DNA from: a virus
Strand: one strand, 5' to 3'
DNA: 22,809 nucleotides
IMG/VR virus record: IMGVR_UViG_3300045131_002933
Location: 1 to 22,809 of that record
Shown: piece after piece, positions 13,313 through 20,321 of the stretch
How positions within the stretch are numbered: position 1 is the stretch's first letter
Layout: each line of letters opens with the position of its first letter
Position numbers and translations under genes: made by a program
The notes under the pieces: generated by a model
The model's database searches: none
Told to the model about the DNA's origin: nothing
The model's input: the letters and a program-made list of their open reading frames with translations, nothing else

Positions 13313-13610
13313 ATTTTTTTAGAAAGTTATTTATTAATTTTCTCATTTCTTTTGCTTGTTGGATTTGTGTTCCTTGTGACTCTATTTCACATCTTGTTAT
13401 GTCTTTCCAAATTTTTAAATAGTTTTCAGCGGAGACTATTCCCACACTATATGAAACATTTCCCAACGGATTCATTAGTCTTAGAAACCATGAGTTTTCA
13501 GTGGTTTTTTCTGCTACTATCCATGTTCCTGTTTTTGGAATTGTGTGTATTAATATACTCTTAGATCCATGCTTTGTAATAAATTTACTCAATCTGTCTA
13601 CGTTTCTCAT
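13290..13610 (-). CDS. Unknown 106-residue protein next to the VWA gene
   Basis: A mixed protein beginning MRNVDRLSKFITKHGSKSIL, with a strand-rich middle (TGTWIVAEKTTENSWFLRLM) and a helical C-terminus (QQAKEMRKLINNFLKKYE). I recognise no family. It overlaps the end of the HExxH/VWA gene in an ATGA, so the two are coupled in translation, and a partner role with the CobS/CobT-like pair is possible. The stop lies inside the start of the zinc-ribbon gene. Confidence 0.5.
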   Translation of the reverse strand: MRNVDRLSKFITKHGSKSILIHTIPKTGTWIVAEKTTENSWFLRLMNPLGNVSYSVGIVSAENYLKIWKDITRCEIESQGTQIQQAKEMRKLINNFLKKYEPAKMP

Positions 13611-15088
13611 ATATTTTCATTTTCCTTAATATTTAATTTTAATATTTCTATAAAAGCTTCTCCTATTTCTTTCTTTGCGTTTTTTGTTAGTATGCATTTA
13701 TTTTTTTCTCTTCCAAATACGTCTCCTAATATTTGACTTGTATTTCGGTTATCTTGAAGTGTTATTCCTAAACACTCAATTCCTTGTTTCTTTGCTTTCT
13801 CATATTCTTTTTCTATTTCTTTTCTATTGCTTTGTCCATCCGTTAGGATTATTAATATTTTTCTTTCTGCTCTTGTTCTGTGTAATTCTTTTGCACATTC
13901 TCTTAGTACAATATTTATGTTTGTGCCGTTTGAATCAGCTTTGATAATTTCATCTAAATCATTTAGATCTGTCCAATTTATTTTATTTTTTCCCATTTCT
14001 TTTATTTTCACTGCGGTTTTTCCGAAAATAAAATTTATTCTTTGTATTCCTGCTATTCTTAATGCTTCTCCTGTCATCAAGGCTGCTGATAAAGCGTAGC
14101 TTATATTATTTTCAAATGACATTGAACCAGAAACATCTGTTGCTATTGCAAAGGCATAACTTTTATTGCTTTTTACAATTTTTCGCATGAATGGTTTTTT
14201 TAGTTTTTGTGTTCTTATTTTTACCAATCTTTTTGCTACTAGTTTTCCGCTTCGGAATCTTCCTTCAAATTCCATTGCGTTGTTTCTTTTTATTATTGTT
14301 CTTAATTTTTTTCCTATTTGTTCTGCTTGTTCTATTATTTCATCTATATATTCGATCTCCGTATTTTTTGTTTTTATTGTTTCTCCTTCTTGTTTTTCTT
14401 TTAATTTTTTTATTACTTGTTTTTCTGTTTTTTCTTTTTCAATTTCTGTTGTCCCCCCCCCGTGGTCATTTTGTTTGTATTGTTCTTTTTGCTTATCTGT
14501 TAATTCTCCTAATTCAGTTATTAATAAATCTACTATTTCATCTGTTAATGGAACTAAACTTTGCGTTTCTTTCCTAGTTAGTATTAATTTTTTATTTTTT
14601 TCCATTATTTTTGCTATTTTTTCTCCTACTATTTCATATTTATTTATATTACTATTAAAGCCTCTATTTTCAAATCTTATTGCTGCGAATAGCAATGCCT
14701 TTTCGTGTTCATTTGTTTCGCTTTTTGGTAGAACACTAACCAACGTTCCTATAAATTCGCTTCTTGTTGATTCAAGAATTTCTTTTGCGTTTGGGTAATA
14801 ATTACCCATAATCTCTTCTATTGAGATGTCTTCTAACATATTTAAACAGGAATGATGTAATTCTTCATGTTTAATAGGATCTGTTGTTGAAGTTGTGTAG
14901 TGTATATGAGCTGTTTCATGTAACAATAGCCCTAGAAGAATATCTTCTTCTAGGCTATAAATATCATTTTTTACATAGAAAATCTTTTTATTTTTTATAT
15001 TAGCTGCCCATCTCTCCCCTTCTTCTATTCCTATTTTATATTCTCTCTTTATTACATTTGCTACTTTATTAAATTCTTTTAGTTTCAT
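13607..15088 (-). CDS. CobT-like protein: HExxH peptidase-like region plus VWA domain
   Basis: A 493-residue protein. Residues 50-100 carry LLLHETAHIHYTT with a HExxH motif (57-61), followed by NMLEDISIEEIM (83-94), whose glutamates could complete a zinc site. Residues 205-260 are a Lys/Glu-rich linker. Residues 310-485 form a von Willebrand A domain with an intact metal site (DVSGS 318-322, T389, D417 in ILTDGQS). This plan resembles the CobT-type/VWA proteins that partner with AAA+ ATPases of the CobS/MoxR type, and the gene right upstream (6-nt gap) encodes one. Such pairs act as chaperone-like remodelling machines. The target here is unknown, and the HExxH may or may not be active. A G9 run falls in the linker. 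Confidence 0.8.
   Translation of the reverse strand: MKLKEFNKVANVIKREYKIGIEEGERWAANIKNKKIFYVKNDIYSLEEDILLGLLLHETAHIHYTTSTTDPIKHEELHHSCLNMLEDISIEEIMGNYYPNAKEILESTRSEFIGTLVSVLPKSETNEHEKALLFAAIRFENRGFNSNINKYEIVGEKIAKIMEKNKKLILTRKETQSLVPLTDEIVDLLITELGELTDKQKEQYKQNDHGGGTTEIEKEKTEKQVIKKLKEKQEGETIKTKNTEIEYIDEIIEQAEQIGKKLRTIIKRNNAMEFEGRFRSGKLVAKRLVKIRTQKLKKPFMRKIVKSNKSYAFAIATDVSGSMSFENNISYALSAALMTGEALRIAGIQRINFIFGKTAVKIKEMGKNKINWTDLNDLDEIIKADSNGTNINIVLRECAKELHRTRAERKILIILTDGQSNRKEIEKEYEKAKKQGIECLGITLQDNRNTSQILGDVFGREKNKCILTKNAKKEIGEAFIEILKLNIKENENI
14453..14461. repeat. C9/G9 homopolymer in the VWA gene
   Basis: Nine C on the plus strand (G9 in the gene) in an otherwise very AT-rich sequence. It encodes glycines at residues 210-212, between the HExxH half and the VWA half. 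A one-base slip would cut off the VWA domain. Such tracts in contingency genes cause phase variation; here it may also be a sequencing weak spot. Confidence 0.7.
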
Positions 15089-15094
15089 ATATTT

Positions 15095-16363
15095 TTATTT
15101 AATTTCTACTAGGTTGCTTATAATATCCATTGATGTCCCCAACTCTGGGTGGTGAATAATTATTGCTTTTTTCTCTTTATTTTGTCCTTCTACTATTGAT
15201 ATTGCACTTGCCACCTTTACTCCCATATTGGTTATTTCAGTTTTTGAAATTCCATTTTCCATATTTTCATAATAAATTCCTTCGATTATGAATTTATCTC
15301 CTTTTATTGCGTTTTCTTTATTTTCTATGCCTAGTTTAATTACCTCTCCTAAGTCTTTTTTAATTATTTCTTCAAATTTTTCTTTATCCGTTGTTATCGC
15401 AATGTATGTGTTTTGTGTGTCTACATCTACTGTGTAAGTTTTTCCAATTATTAATTGCTCTACTGTTGTTATTTTTTCTCTTTGTTCGCTTGCTCCCTTT
15501 TTAGTTAGCGGTAAATGCAACTTTGCTAGCATTTTCAAAGCTTTATTATCTGCTGACTCCAATTTATTCGAGAAAGCTAAGCTTAATGCTTCCATTGGGT
15601 TCATATTTTCACATAACCTTAATACATTTAATATGTCTCTTGTATTAATTGCGTAATCTACTGATCCTTTTTCTTTTTCCAATCTTGTTTCGTTTGCTAA
15701 CTCTACCAGTTTATTTGCCATTTCACTTTGGGCAATTTTTTGCCCTAGGTGGCTTTTTATTATGTCCATTTCCTTATTCTTTGGTGGAAATTCTGCATTT
15801 ATGCAAATTACAAATCTTGATAAGAGTGCTTTATTCATTTCTTTGGTTCCTGCATATTCAGGAGGATTGCAAGTAGCAAATATTCTAAAGTTTTCATGTT
15901 TGATTACTAATTCTTTGTCATCTTTTTCTGTTAGTACTAAATAGCCATCATCATCCATTACTGATTGCAATACAAATAAAACTTCTGGCAATGCCGCATT
16001 AATTTCGTCAAAAACAATCCATTCTCCATTTCTCATCGCTTCTGTTAGTATTCCATCTACCCAATATGTTCCTTTATCATTAATGAGTAATCTTCCTACT
16101 AATTCATCCGCTGTTGTTCCTCCATTTAGGTTAATTCTTCTCAATCCATTTTGAGTTTTTGCTGCTAAGTATCTGATGGCGCTCGTTTTCCCCGTTCCTG
16201 ATTCTCCGGTTAGTAGTGTTGGTAGATTATCTCTTATAGCTATAGCTAATGTTTTTAATATATTTCCGTGATCTATAAAGTTTCCTCCGTTTTTTGGAAC
16301 ATATTTATTTTTTCCGTCTGCCATTTCTAATTCTACTTTTTCTACTTTAATTGTTTTTTGCAT
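15095..16363 (-). CDS. CobS/MoxR-like AAA+ ATPase
   Basis: A 422-residue AAA+ ATPase. Walker A GESGTGKT (53-60), Walker B WIVFDEIN (115-122), sensor 1 FATCNPP (162-168) and arginine finger LLSRF (180-184) are all intact, in the MoxR/CobS pattern. Residues about 300-422 form an extra strand-rich C-terminal domain not usual for MoxR. MoxR-type ATPases work with VWA proteins to insert metal ions or remodel protein complexes. The VWA/HExxH gene follows after 6 nt, so the pair is almost certainly one machine. Phages carry CobS/CobT-like pairs whose function is not established. Cobalt chelation itself is unlikely here because no cobalamin genes are present. Confidence 0.85.
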   Translation of the reverse strand: MQKTIKVEKVELEMADGKNKYVPKNGGNFIDHGNILKTLAIAIRDNLPTLLTGESGTGKTSAIRYLAAKTQNGLRRINLNGGTTADELVGRLLINDKGTYWVDGILTEAMRNGEWIVFDEINAALPEVLFVLQSVMDDDGYLVLTEKDDKELVIKHENFRIFATCNPPEYAGTKEMNKALLSRFVICINAEFPPKNKEMDIIKSHLGQKIAQSEMANKLVELANETRLEKEKGSVDYAINTRDILNVLRLCENMNPMEALSLAFSNKLESADNKALKMLAKLHLPLTKKGASEQREKITTVEQLIIGKTYTVDVDTQNTYIAITTDKEKFEEIIKKDLGEVIKLGIENKENAIKGDKFIIEGIYYENMENGISKTEITNMGVKVASAISIVEGQNKEKKAIIIHHPELGTSMDIISNLVEIK

Positions 16364-16370
16364 ATTGTTT

Positions 16371-16395
16371 TTTAATTTAATTTAATTTAATTTAA
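16371..16395. repeat. Five TTTAA tandem units between genes
   Basis: TTTAA occurs five times in a row just upstream of the AAA+ gene's start (TTAAA on the coding strand). It overlaps the stop of the 61-residue gene. It is a simple A/T spacer, possibly part of the non-Shine-Dalgarno leader. Confidence 0.6.
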
Positions 16396-16577
16396 TATCT
16401 ATTATTTTCTTCTTCTTCTTTTTGCCAATCTTCATCTTGTTCTCTTTCAAAAGCTAGGTTTGCTAAAAAACCTTCTTCTAAAATTCTTATTTGTTTTTTA
16501 TTTATTTTAAATGGATCTTTTCTTTTTTCTCTTCTATCTTTTTCTTCTAATTCTTCGTCATAACTTTTTTTTCTCAT
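16392..16577 (-). CDS. Highly charged 61-residue protein
   Basis: A protein made almost wholly of charged helix (MRKKSYDEELEEKDRREKRK at the start, FEREQDEDWQKEEEENNRY at the end). I recognise no family. Good packing (24 nt from the upstream gene, the same A/T leader) is the main support. It may be an adaptor or a DNA-mimic-like acidic protein, which is speculation. It precedes the CobS/CobT-like pair. Confidence 0.5.
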   Translation of the reverse strand: MRKKSYDEELEEKDRREKRKDPFKINKKQIRILEEGFLANLAFEREQDEDWQKEEEENNRY

Positions 16578-16601
16578 AAATTTAATTTTTTTTTAATTTG
16601 A

Positions 16602-16937
16602 TTAATTATCTTCTATTGATATTGTTGCGTTTAGTGCTGTTGCTATGCTCATTAGTGCTGATATTGAAATATTTCCATTCTGGTTAGTTTCTGCTCTCCC
16701 AATTGTTCCTTGAGATAAATTGCTTTTTATTGCAAGTGTTCTTTGCGTCCATCCTAATTTTTTTCTTTTTTGTTGTATCTGATCTTTTAATGATTGTTTG
16801 TTGCTTTCTTTTTTTTCTTGGTTTTCCTCATTTTCTCTTTCCTCCTTTTTTTTATTTAATTCGTTTAATATGTTTGAAACGTGTTCTTTGTCCTCTTTCT
16901 GGGCTAACACGTTTAATGCTTTTTGTAAGTTTGACAT
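16602..16937 (-). CDS. XRE-family HTH protein with N-terminal coiled coil
   Basis: A 111-residue protein. Residues 1-48 are charged helix with a predicted coiled coil. Residues about 52-108 form a Cro/C1-type HTH (LKDQIQQKRKKLGWTQRTLA, then LSQGTIGRAE), which is the part that binds operator DNA. With the coiled coil it may dimerise or join a partner. It lies 24 nt upstream of the charged gene and in the same run as the AAA+ pair. It could bind the palindrome at 7477-7489 and act as the switch regulator of the element, but that is a guess. A type II antitoxin role is also possible; no toxin neighbour is evident. Confidence 0.75.
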   Translation of the reverse strand: MSNLQKALNVLAQKEDKEHVSNILNELNKKKEERENEENQEKKESNKQSLKDQIQQKRKKLGWTQRTLAIKSNLSQGTIGRAETNQNGNISISALMSIATALNATISIEDN

Positions 16938-16958
16938 ATTTTCTATATTTTTAATTTT

Positions 16959-17333
16959 TTAAATCCATGCTTGATTCAAAATATATCCTTTGTCTGTGTC
17001 TTTTTTTGTGTTTATTCCTTCAAACAAAATATTTGATAAAGAGTAAACTATACTAAATCCCATATCCATTCCACACCCACCTACTACTAAATAATCATTT
17101 TTTAGTTTAGTTCCTATTAATATACTTACAGATCTTGTGATATCTAAGATTGCTGGTTCTTTTTTATAATCTGATATTATTGCTATGTAAACTGACATAT
17201 GTCTTACTGTTCCTTGTTTGTTTATTTTTCTTATTGCTGTATATACCATTGATCCTTCTTTTAAGAATTTTAATAAAAATTTTTTATTTTCTAAAATTCT
17301 TTTTTCTTTTTCTATCAATTGTTTTTTATTCAT
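16959..17333 (-). CDS. Phage protein of the GGCGMDMGF family
   Basis: A 124-residue protein with LVVGGCGMDMGFSIVYSLS (82-100) and GYILNQAW near the C-terminus, the two blocks that mark a small protein family recurring in phage genomes. VYTAIRKINKQGTVRHMSVY (30-49) matches its N-terminal half. The function is unknown. It sits downstream of the first lectin-like variable gene (gap about 22 nt) and upstream of the XRE gene. This is one of the clearer signs that the region is phage-derived. Confidence 0.75.
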   Translation of the reverse strand: MNKKQLIEKEKRILENKKFLLKFLKEGSMVYTAIRKINKQGTVRHMSVYIAIISDYKKEPAILDITRSVSILIGTKLKNDYLVVGGCGMDMGFSIVYSLSNILFEGINTKKDTDKGYILNQAWI

Positions 17334-17355
17334 AATATTGTTTAATATTTAATTT

Positions 17356-17826
17356 CTAGTTCCTGAGACACCGCACCGAAAACCCGTCCGCCTTGGAATC
17401 GGTGTCCCTGACGACCGTGGCGTACGACGAATTCAAGTACCGGTGCCAAGCATTAGCACCACTCTGAGAAGACGACCAGATGCCGGCGTACGTGGTGCGA
17501 CCGGCGAAACTACCATCGGCAGATCGGTAGCCAGAAAAGGCAATGTTTTTCATATCTTCTTTTGTTTTTAATAGTATAGAAAACTCCTCATCTGTTGGAA
17601 TTCTTTTGCCGGCTTTTTTAGTTTCACGCATTGCGGCGTCCCAAGTGAAAAGTTGTTCACCGATATATTTACCATCTAAAAATTCCCAAATATCTTTTTC
17701 AGGATTTTCTAAATAACAATTTTTATGTATTTTAATTTTATTCCAATCTTTTGAATCTACCTTAAAAGTATAATCTTCCAATATTGGAAACATTTTATTA
17801 TACATTCTTATTATTTTTTTATTCAT
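17356..17826 (-). CDS. DGR-type target protein with lectin-like variable C-terminus (copy 1)
   Basis: I take the ATG at 17824-17826 (MNKKIIRMYN), giving 156 residues; a longer frame from 17898 runs into the upstream gene. A constant N-terminal part (1-98) includes WNKIKI and KYIGEQLFTWDAAMRETKKA. The C-terminal part (99-154) reads GYRSADGSFAGRTTYAGIW, then SQSGANAWHRYL and KADGFSVRCL. It is of the FGE-sulfatase/C-type-lectin type used by diversity-generating retroelements. It is a close paralogue of the protein at 18601-19140. The 3' end is strongly GC-rich against an AT-rich gene body. Such proteins usually bind cell-surface or phage-receptor ligands; here the ligand is unknown. Confidence in DGR targeting is high, but the RT is not in the window. 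Confidence 0.8.
   Translation of the reverse strand: MNKKIIRMYNKMFPILEDYTFKVDSKDWNKIKIHKNCYLENPEKDIWEFLDGKYIGEQLFTWDAAMRETKKAGKRIPTDEEFSILLKTKEDMKNIAFSGYRSADGSFAGRTTYAGIWSSSQSGANAWHRYLNSSYATVVRDTDSKADGFSVRCLRN
17366..17532 (-). repeat. Variable region VR1 of a diversity-generating retroelement target
   Basis: The segment aligns without gaps to 18608-18774. By hand I count about 26 differences over 167 nt, almost all at first and second codon positions. At about 17 of them at least one copy has A, as expected for adenine-specific mutagenesis from a shared template. A 34-nt tract at the coding 3' end (17366-17399) is identical in both and is the candidate initiation-of-mutagenic-homing site. 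Confidence 0.7.
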
Positions 17827-17831
17827 AATTT

Positions 17832-18254
17832 TTATTGTTTTTGTGTGTTGATTATTTCCATATTTCTTTTCATTATTGTCATGTTGTCTTTTACCCAATC
17901 TTCTTGCGCTATTTCATTTGCCTCCTCTATGTCGCTGGCGAGTACTTTTGTTTCTATTTTCATACAAACGGTATAATATTCTTTAGGGCCTGCTCTTTTA
18001 AGTGCTTTTGCTGCTGCTGCTAAATTATTTATTTTAGGTAGCATTTCTAAATCATTTTCTTCATAGTTATTTTCTTTCCCATTTTCCCATAAAACTTTAA
18101 CATCCATTTCTCCACCGTCTTTATTTTTATTGTGTTCTTGTGTAACTGTTCCTTTTATATGCCCTTCTTTTCCTCCCCAAACTGGATTAGCATCAGTTTC
18201 TCCGTGTCTTCTTGTTATTAATTTTACTTTGTCTTTTAGTTTAAATTTATTCAT
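17832..18254 (-). CDS. SH3/KOW-like phage protein, 140 residues
   Basis: Residues 1-72 look like a small beta-barrel: MNKFKLKDKVKLITRRHG, then NPVWGGKEGHIKGTVT, then DVKVLWENGKENNYEENDL, the pattern of an SH3-like or KOW-type domain with a conserved GxxGxVxW-like core. Residues 75-140 are helical with an AAAAKAL stretch. I see no catalytic motif. It probably mediates binding. It lies between two lectin-like variable genes and just upstream of the first one's start (stop at 17832, ATG at 17826). Confidence 0.6.
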   Translation of the reverse strand: MNKFKLKDKVKLITRRHGETDANPVWGGKEGHIKGTVTQEHNKNKDGGEMDVKVLWENGKENNYEENDLEMLPKINNLAAAAKALKRAGPKEYYTVCMKIETKVLASDIEEANEIAQEDWVKDNMTIMKRNMEIINTQKQ

Positions 18255-18277
18255 GTTTTTACTTTAATTTATTATTT

Positions 18278-18469
18278 TTATCCGAAATTTATATTTTTGA
18301 AATCCTGTGGTAAATATTCTTTTCCGCATTCATTGCACATTATCATTACCACTTCTCCTTCCCCTGAAGATGTACTTACATCCAATATACCCTCTTCGTC
18401 GATTGTTGCGCTTGATGTTATTGTCTCTTTCACCATGAAATTATTTTTCTTACAAATACATTTTTTCAT
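18278..18469 (-). CDS. Small Cys-rich (zinc-ribbon-like) protein
   Basis: A 63-residue protein with MKKCICKKN at the N-terminus and CNECGKEYLP at about 45-54, so four cysteines in two pairs. The middle is Ser/Thr/Glu-rich (TSSATIDEEGILDVSTSSGE). It probably forms a zinc ribbon; I cannot name the family. It lies in the tight leftward run, 23 nt upstream of the SH3-like gene. Confidence 0.55.
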   Translation of the reverse strand: MKKCICKKNNFMVKETITSSATIDEEGILDVSTSSGEGEVVMIMCNECGKEYLPQDFKNINFG

Positions 18470-18478
18470 AATTTTTAT

Positions 18479-18583
18479 TTAATAATTAAATAATTGTTTT
18501 ATTAGCCAAATTAGTAGTAGACCTTTAATAAGCCCGTTCAAAAAAAGAACAATAACAGTTGCAACATTTCCTATTGTTTCCAT
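18479..18583 (-). CDS. Tiny single-pass membrane peptide, 34 residues
   Basis: An ATG at 18581-18583 opens METIGNVATVIVLFLNGLIK and continues with GLLLIWLIKQLFNY to a TAA at 18479-18481. Two short hydrophobic stretches cover most of it. It fills the gap between the Cys-rich gene and the second lectin-like gene, with the same A/T-rich start context as its neighbours, which is why I believe it. A phage small membrane protein of unknown role. Confidence 0.45.
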   Translation of the reverse strand: METIGNVATVIVLFLNGLIKGLLLIWLIKQLFNY

Positions 18584-18600
18584 ATTTTTAATCTTAATAA

Positions 18601-19140
18601 TTATTTTAGACACCGCACCGAAAACCCGTCCGCCTTGGAATTAGTGGCCCTGTAGACCCTGGCGAACGATGAACCCAAGAGCCGGTGCCAAGCAGAATCA
18701 CCACTCTGGGACGACGACCAGATGTAGGCGTACGTGGAGCGAGGGGCGAAACTACCATCGGTATTGCGGTAGCCAGAAAAGGCAATGTTTTTCATATCTT
18801 CTTTTGTTTTTAATAGTATAGAAACTTCATCATTAGTTGGAATTTTTTTGCCGGCTTTTTTAGTTTCACGCATTGCAGCGTCCCAAGTGAAAAGTTGTTC
18901 ACCGATATATTTACCACTTACAAATTCCCAAATATCTTTTTCAGGATTTTCTAAATAACGAGTTTTATTTATTTTAATTTTATTCCATCTATCAGAGTTG
19001 ACCTTGAAATTATAATCTTCAAGTTCCAATTCTTTTCCAGCTATCAATTCTTCTGCTTGGTCATTTGTTAGAATTGGTTTGTTTAATTTTTCTAAAATTT
19101 CATCTAATTTTTTTAATACTTTTTTTTCAAATATTGTCAT
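18601..19140 (-). CDS. DGR-type target protein with lectin-like variable C-terminus (copy 2)
   Basis: A 179-residue paralogue of the protein at 17356-17826. An added N-terminal helix (MTIFEKKVLKKLDEILEKLN) resembles the start of the gene at 6399-6680. Residues 65-122 are nearly identical to copy 1. The C-terminal variable part (123-178) differs at many exposed positions while framework residues (GYR, DGSFA, IWSSSQSG, AWHR, KADGFSVRCL) are kept, the pattern of a C-type-lectin scaffold under DGR diversification. It would be a ligand-binding protein, perhaps on the virion or host surface. No signal peptide is visible. Two copies with identical flanks imply a recent duplication. Confidence 0.8.
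   Translation of the reverse strand: MTIFEKKVLKKLDEILEKLNKPILTNDQAEELIAGKELELEDYNFKVNSDRWNKIKINKTRYLENPEKDIWEFVSGKYIGEQLFTWDAAMRETKKAGKKIPTNDEVSILLKTKEDMKNIAFSGYRNTDGSFAPRSTYAYIWSSSQSGDSAWHRLLGSSFARVYRATNSKADGFSVRCLK
18608..18774 (-). repeat. Variable region VR2 of a diversity-generating retroelement target
   Basis: The counterpart of VR1, also 167 nt, gapless to 17366-17532 and sharing the 34-nt GC-rich tract at 18608-18641. Variable codons fall at AAY-type sites in one or the other copy (for example AAT against TCT and AAT against GGT). It is GC-rich compared with the AT-rich body of the gene. Confidence 0.7.
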
Positions 19141-19179
19141 ATTTTTAAATTTATAAATTATCTAATTTTACTTTAGAAG

Positions 19180-19656
19180 CTAGTTGCTCTTTCGAACACA
19201 ACGCACCCGACAGCTAGCGGAGCTAGTCTTAAGAGAGTAGTGCGTGTTTCCGCTGTCCAAGTTCACATACCAAGCGAGCTGAGTGGTACTTGAGGTCGTA
19301 GTCGCCGACCAATGGTAGTAGCCGGCTGGATTTTCGCCTAACATTTTTTGCATTTCTTCAAAATTATTATCAAACAAACTGATTAGTTCACTCCTATCAG
19401 GGAGTCTTCCTCCCATTTCTTTGCAGATTTTTTCAGCTGCAAAGAAATCCATTTCTCCTAAGTCTTCGCTCCATTCTAAGTTTCCGATTTTAGTCCATCT
19501 TGTTTCTTCTTTTCTGTTTTCTGTCAAATAGATCATGAAGTCATAGAAACATGGCTTTTTCATTATTTTTTTACCCATTTTATCTTCTATCATATTTTCT
19601 TTTATTGTTTTCCAATCCTCTATAAATGCTTTGAATAGTGTTATTATATTTTCCAT
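19180..19656 (-). CDS. DUF1566/Lcl-type protein, probable third DGR-like target
   Basis: A 158-residue protein of the Lcl/DUF1566 type: FAAEKICKEMGGRLPDRSEL, then a C-terminal lectin-like strand set HWSATTTSSTTQLAWYVNLD ending RVRCVRKSN. The body is AT-rich but the last 140 bases are GC-rich, like the two lectin-like targets. Its variable end is not alignable with VR1/VR2, so it would need a different template. DUF1566 proteins are common DGR targets and bacterial surface binders. There is no signal peptide. It lies directly upstream of the second lectin-like gene in the same operon. Confidence 0.7.
   Translation of the reverse strand: MENIITLFKAFIEDWKTIKENMIEDKMGKKIMKKPCFYDFMIYLTENRKEETRWTKIGNLEWSEDLGEMDFFAAEKICKEMGGRLPDRSELISLFDNNFEEMQKMLGENPAGYYHWSATTTSSTTQLAWYVNLDSGNTHYSLKTSSASCRVRCVRKSN
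19192..19329 (-). repeat. GC-rich variable-region-like end VR3
   Basis: The gene's last ~140 bases are sharply GC-rich against an AT-rich body. They encode the DUF1566 C-terminus with many Ser/Thr/Asn/Tyr positions. No paralogue in the window lets me align it, so DGR targeting is inferred from composition, position and family. Confidence 0.4.
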
Positions 19657-19666
19657 ATTAATTTTG

Positions 19667-19930
19667 TTAATTTATTAAACATTTTTCTATCCATTTTTTA
19701 TTTTCCTTCAAAATTTCTCCTCTTCCGATCCATTTTCCTGTTCCATAATACCCATCTTCTTTAGGCATTTCTTTTCTCGTGTTTAATGTTTGTAATAGTT
19801 TTGTTATTTGTTTTCTTATAAATAGCTTTATTTTTTTATCTGCGTTTTTGTGTGGATATTTTTCTCTTAAAAATTTCATTATTTCAGGAAGCTCATTCTC
19901 TAATTCTTCTTCTATTGTTTTTATTGTCAT
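19667..19930 (-). CDS. Unknown 87-residue protein
   Basis: An acidic helical start (TIEEELENELPEIMKFLREK), a basic middle (NADKKIKLFIRKQITKLL) and a C-terminal segment with GYYGTGKWIGRG. I recognise no family. Its start overlaps the stop of the DpnD/PcfM-like gene (ATGA type), so the two are coupled. The next gene, 10 nt downstream, is the DUF1566 protein. Confidence 0.5.
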   Translation of the reverse strand: MTIKTIEEELENELPEIMKFLREKYPHKNADKKIKLFIRKQITKLLQTLNTRKEMPKEDGYYGTGKWIGRGEILKENKKWIEKCLIN

Positions 19931-20115
19931 ATGTTTATTTCTTTATAATCTTCTACATAAATTTTACTTAATTCTTCTTCTTCTATGTCAATTTCTCCAT
20001 CGTCTATCATTTTTGCGTAGATTTCTTCCGCCTCATCTTCATCTTCTGCTTCTATTGTTTCTGCGTTATAGTGTAATATTTTATCTATATATACTCTATA
20101 TTTCTTTTTTGCCAT
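19927..20115 (-). CDS. DpnD/PcfM-like small acidic protein
   Basis: A 62-residue protein: MAKKKYRVYIDKILHYNAET, then EAEDEDEAEEIYAKMIDDG and a short acidic end. The YRVYIxxxLxYxxExxAxxxxEAEE pattern is that of the DpnD/PcfM-like family, small proteins found in phages and conjugative elements with no proven function. Length and order fit the family. It is translationally coupled to the next gene by a 4-base overlap. Confidence 0.7.
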   Translation of the reverse strand: MAKKKYRVYIDKILHYNAETIEAEDEDEAEEIYAKMIDDGEIDIEEEELSKIYVEDYKEINI

Positions 20116-20135
20116 AAAGTTTTTTATTTAATTAA

Positions 20136-20300
20136 TTATATTTCATCTCTTATTGCGTCTCGTACGTGAAAACATGCAAAATCAGTTCCATCTGTTATGT
20201 CATTTAAAATTGTTTCTGCATTACTTTTAACGTTTTCTTTGCTCATATCTCCAGCAAAGACTGTTAATTCTACTGTTACTGTCCAAGTGTCTCCATACAT
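20136..20300 (-). CDS. Unknown 54-residue protein
   Basis: An ATG at 20298-20300 opens MYGDTWTVTVELTVFAGDMS and runs to a TAA at 20136-20138. A strand-like start is followed by a helix and HVRDAIRDEI. It was found by reading the gap between neighbouring genes. The A/T-rich start context and fit between neighbours (21-nt gaps) support it. I recognise no family. Confidence 0.5.
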   Translation of the reverse strand: MYGDTWTVTVELTVFAGDMSKENVKSNAETILNDITDGTDFACFHVRDAIRDEI

Positions 20301-20321
20301 AAGTTTAATTTAATTAATTAA

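Noticed and set aside
14166-14798. Long hydrophobic frame antisense to the VWA gene
   Set aside because: The Lys/Glu-rich coding strand of an AT-rich gene gives Phe/Leu/Ser-rich antisense frames; the VWA and HExxH motifs prove the other strand is coding.
17356-19656. Reverse transcriptase and template repeat for the DGR-like targets
   Set aside because: I looked for an RT-type gene and for another copy of the VR or its 34-nt tract on both strands and found none in the window.
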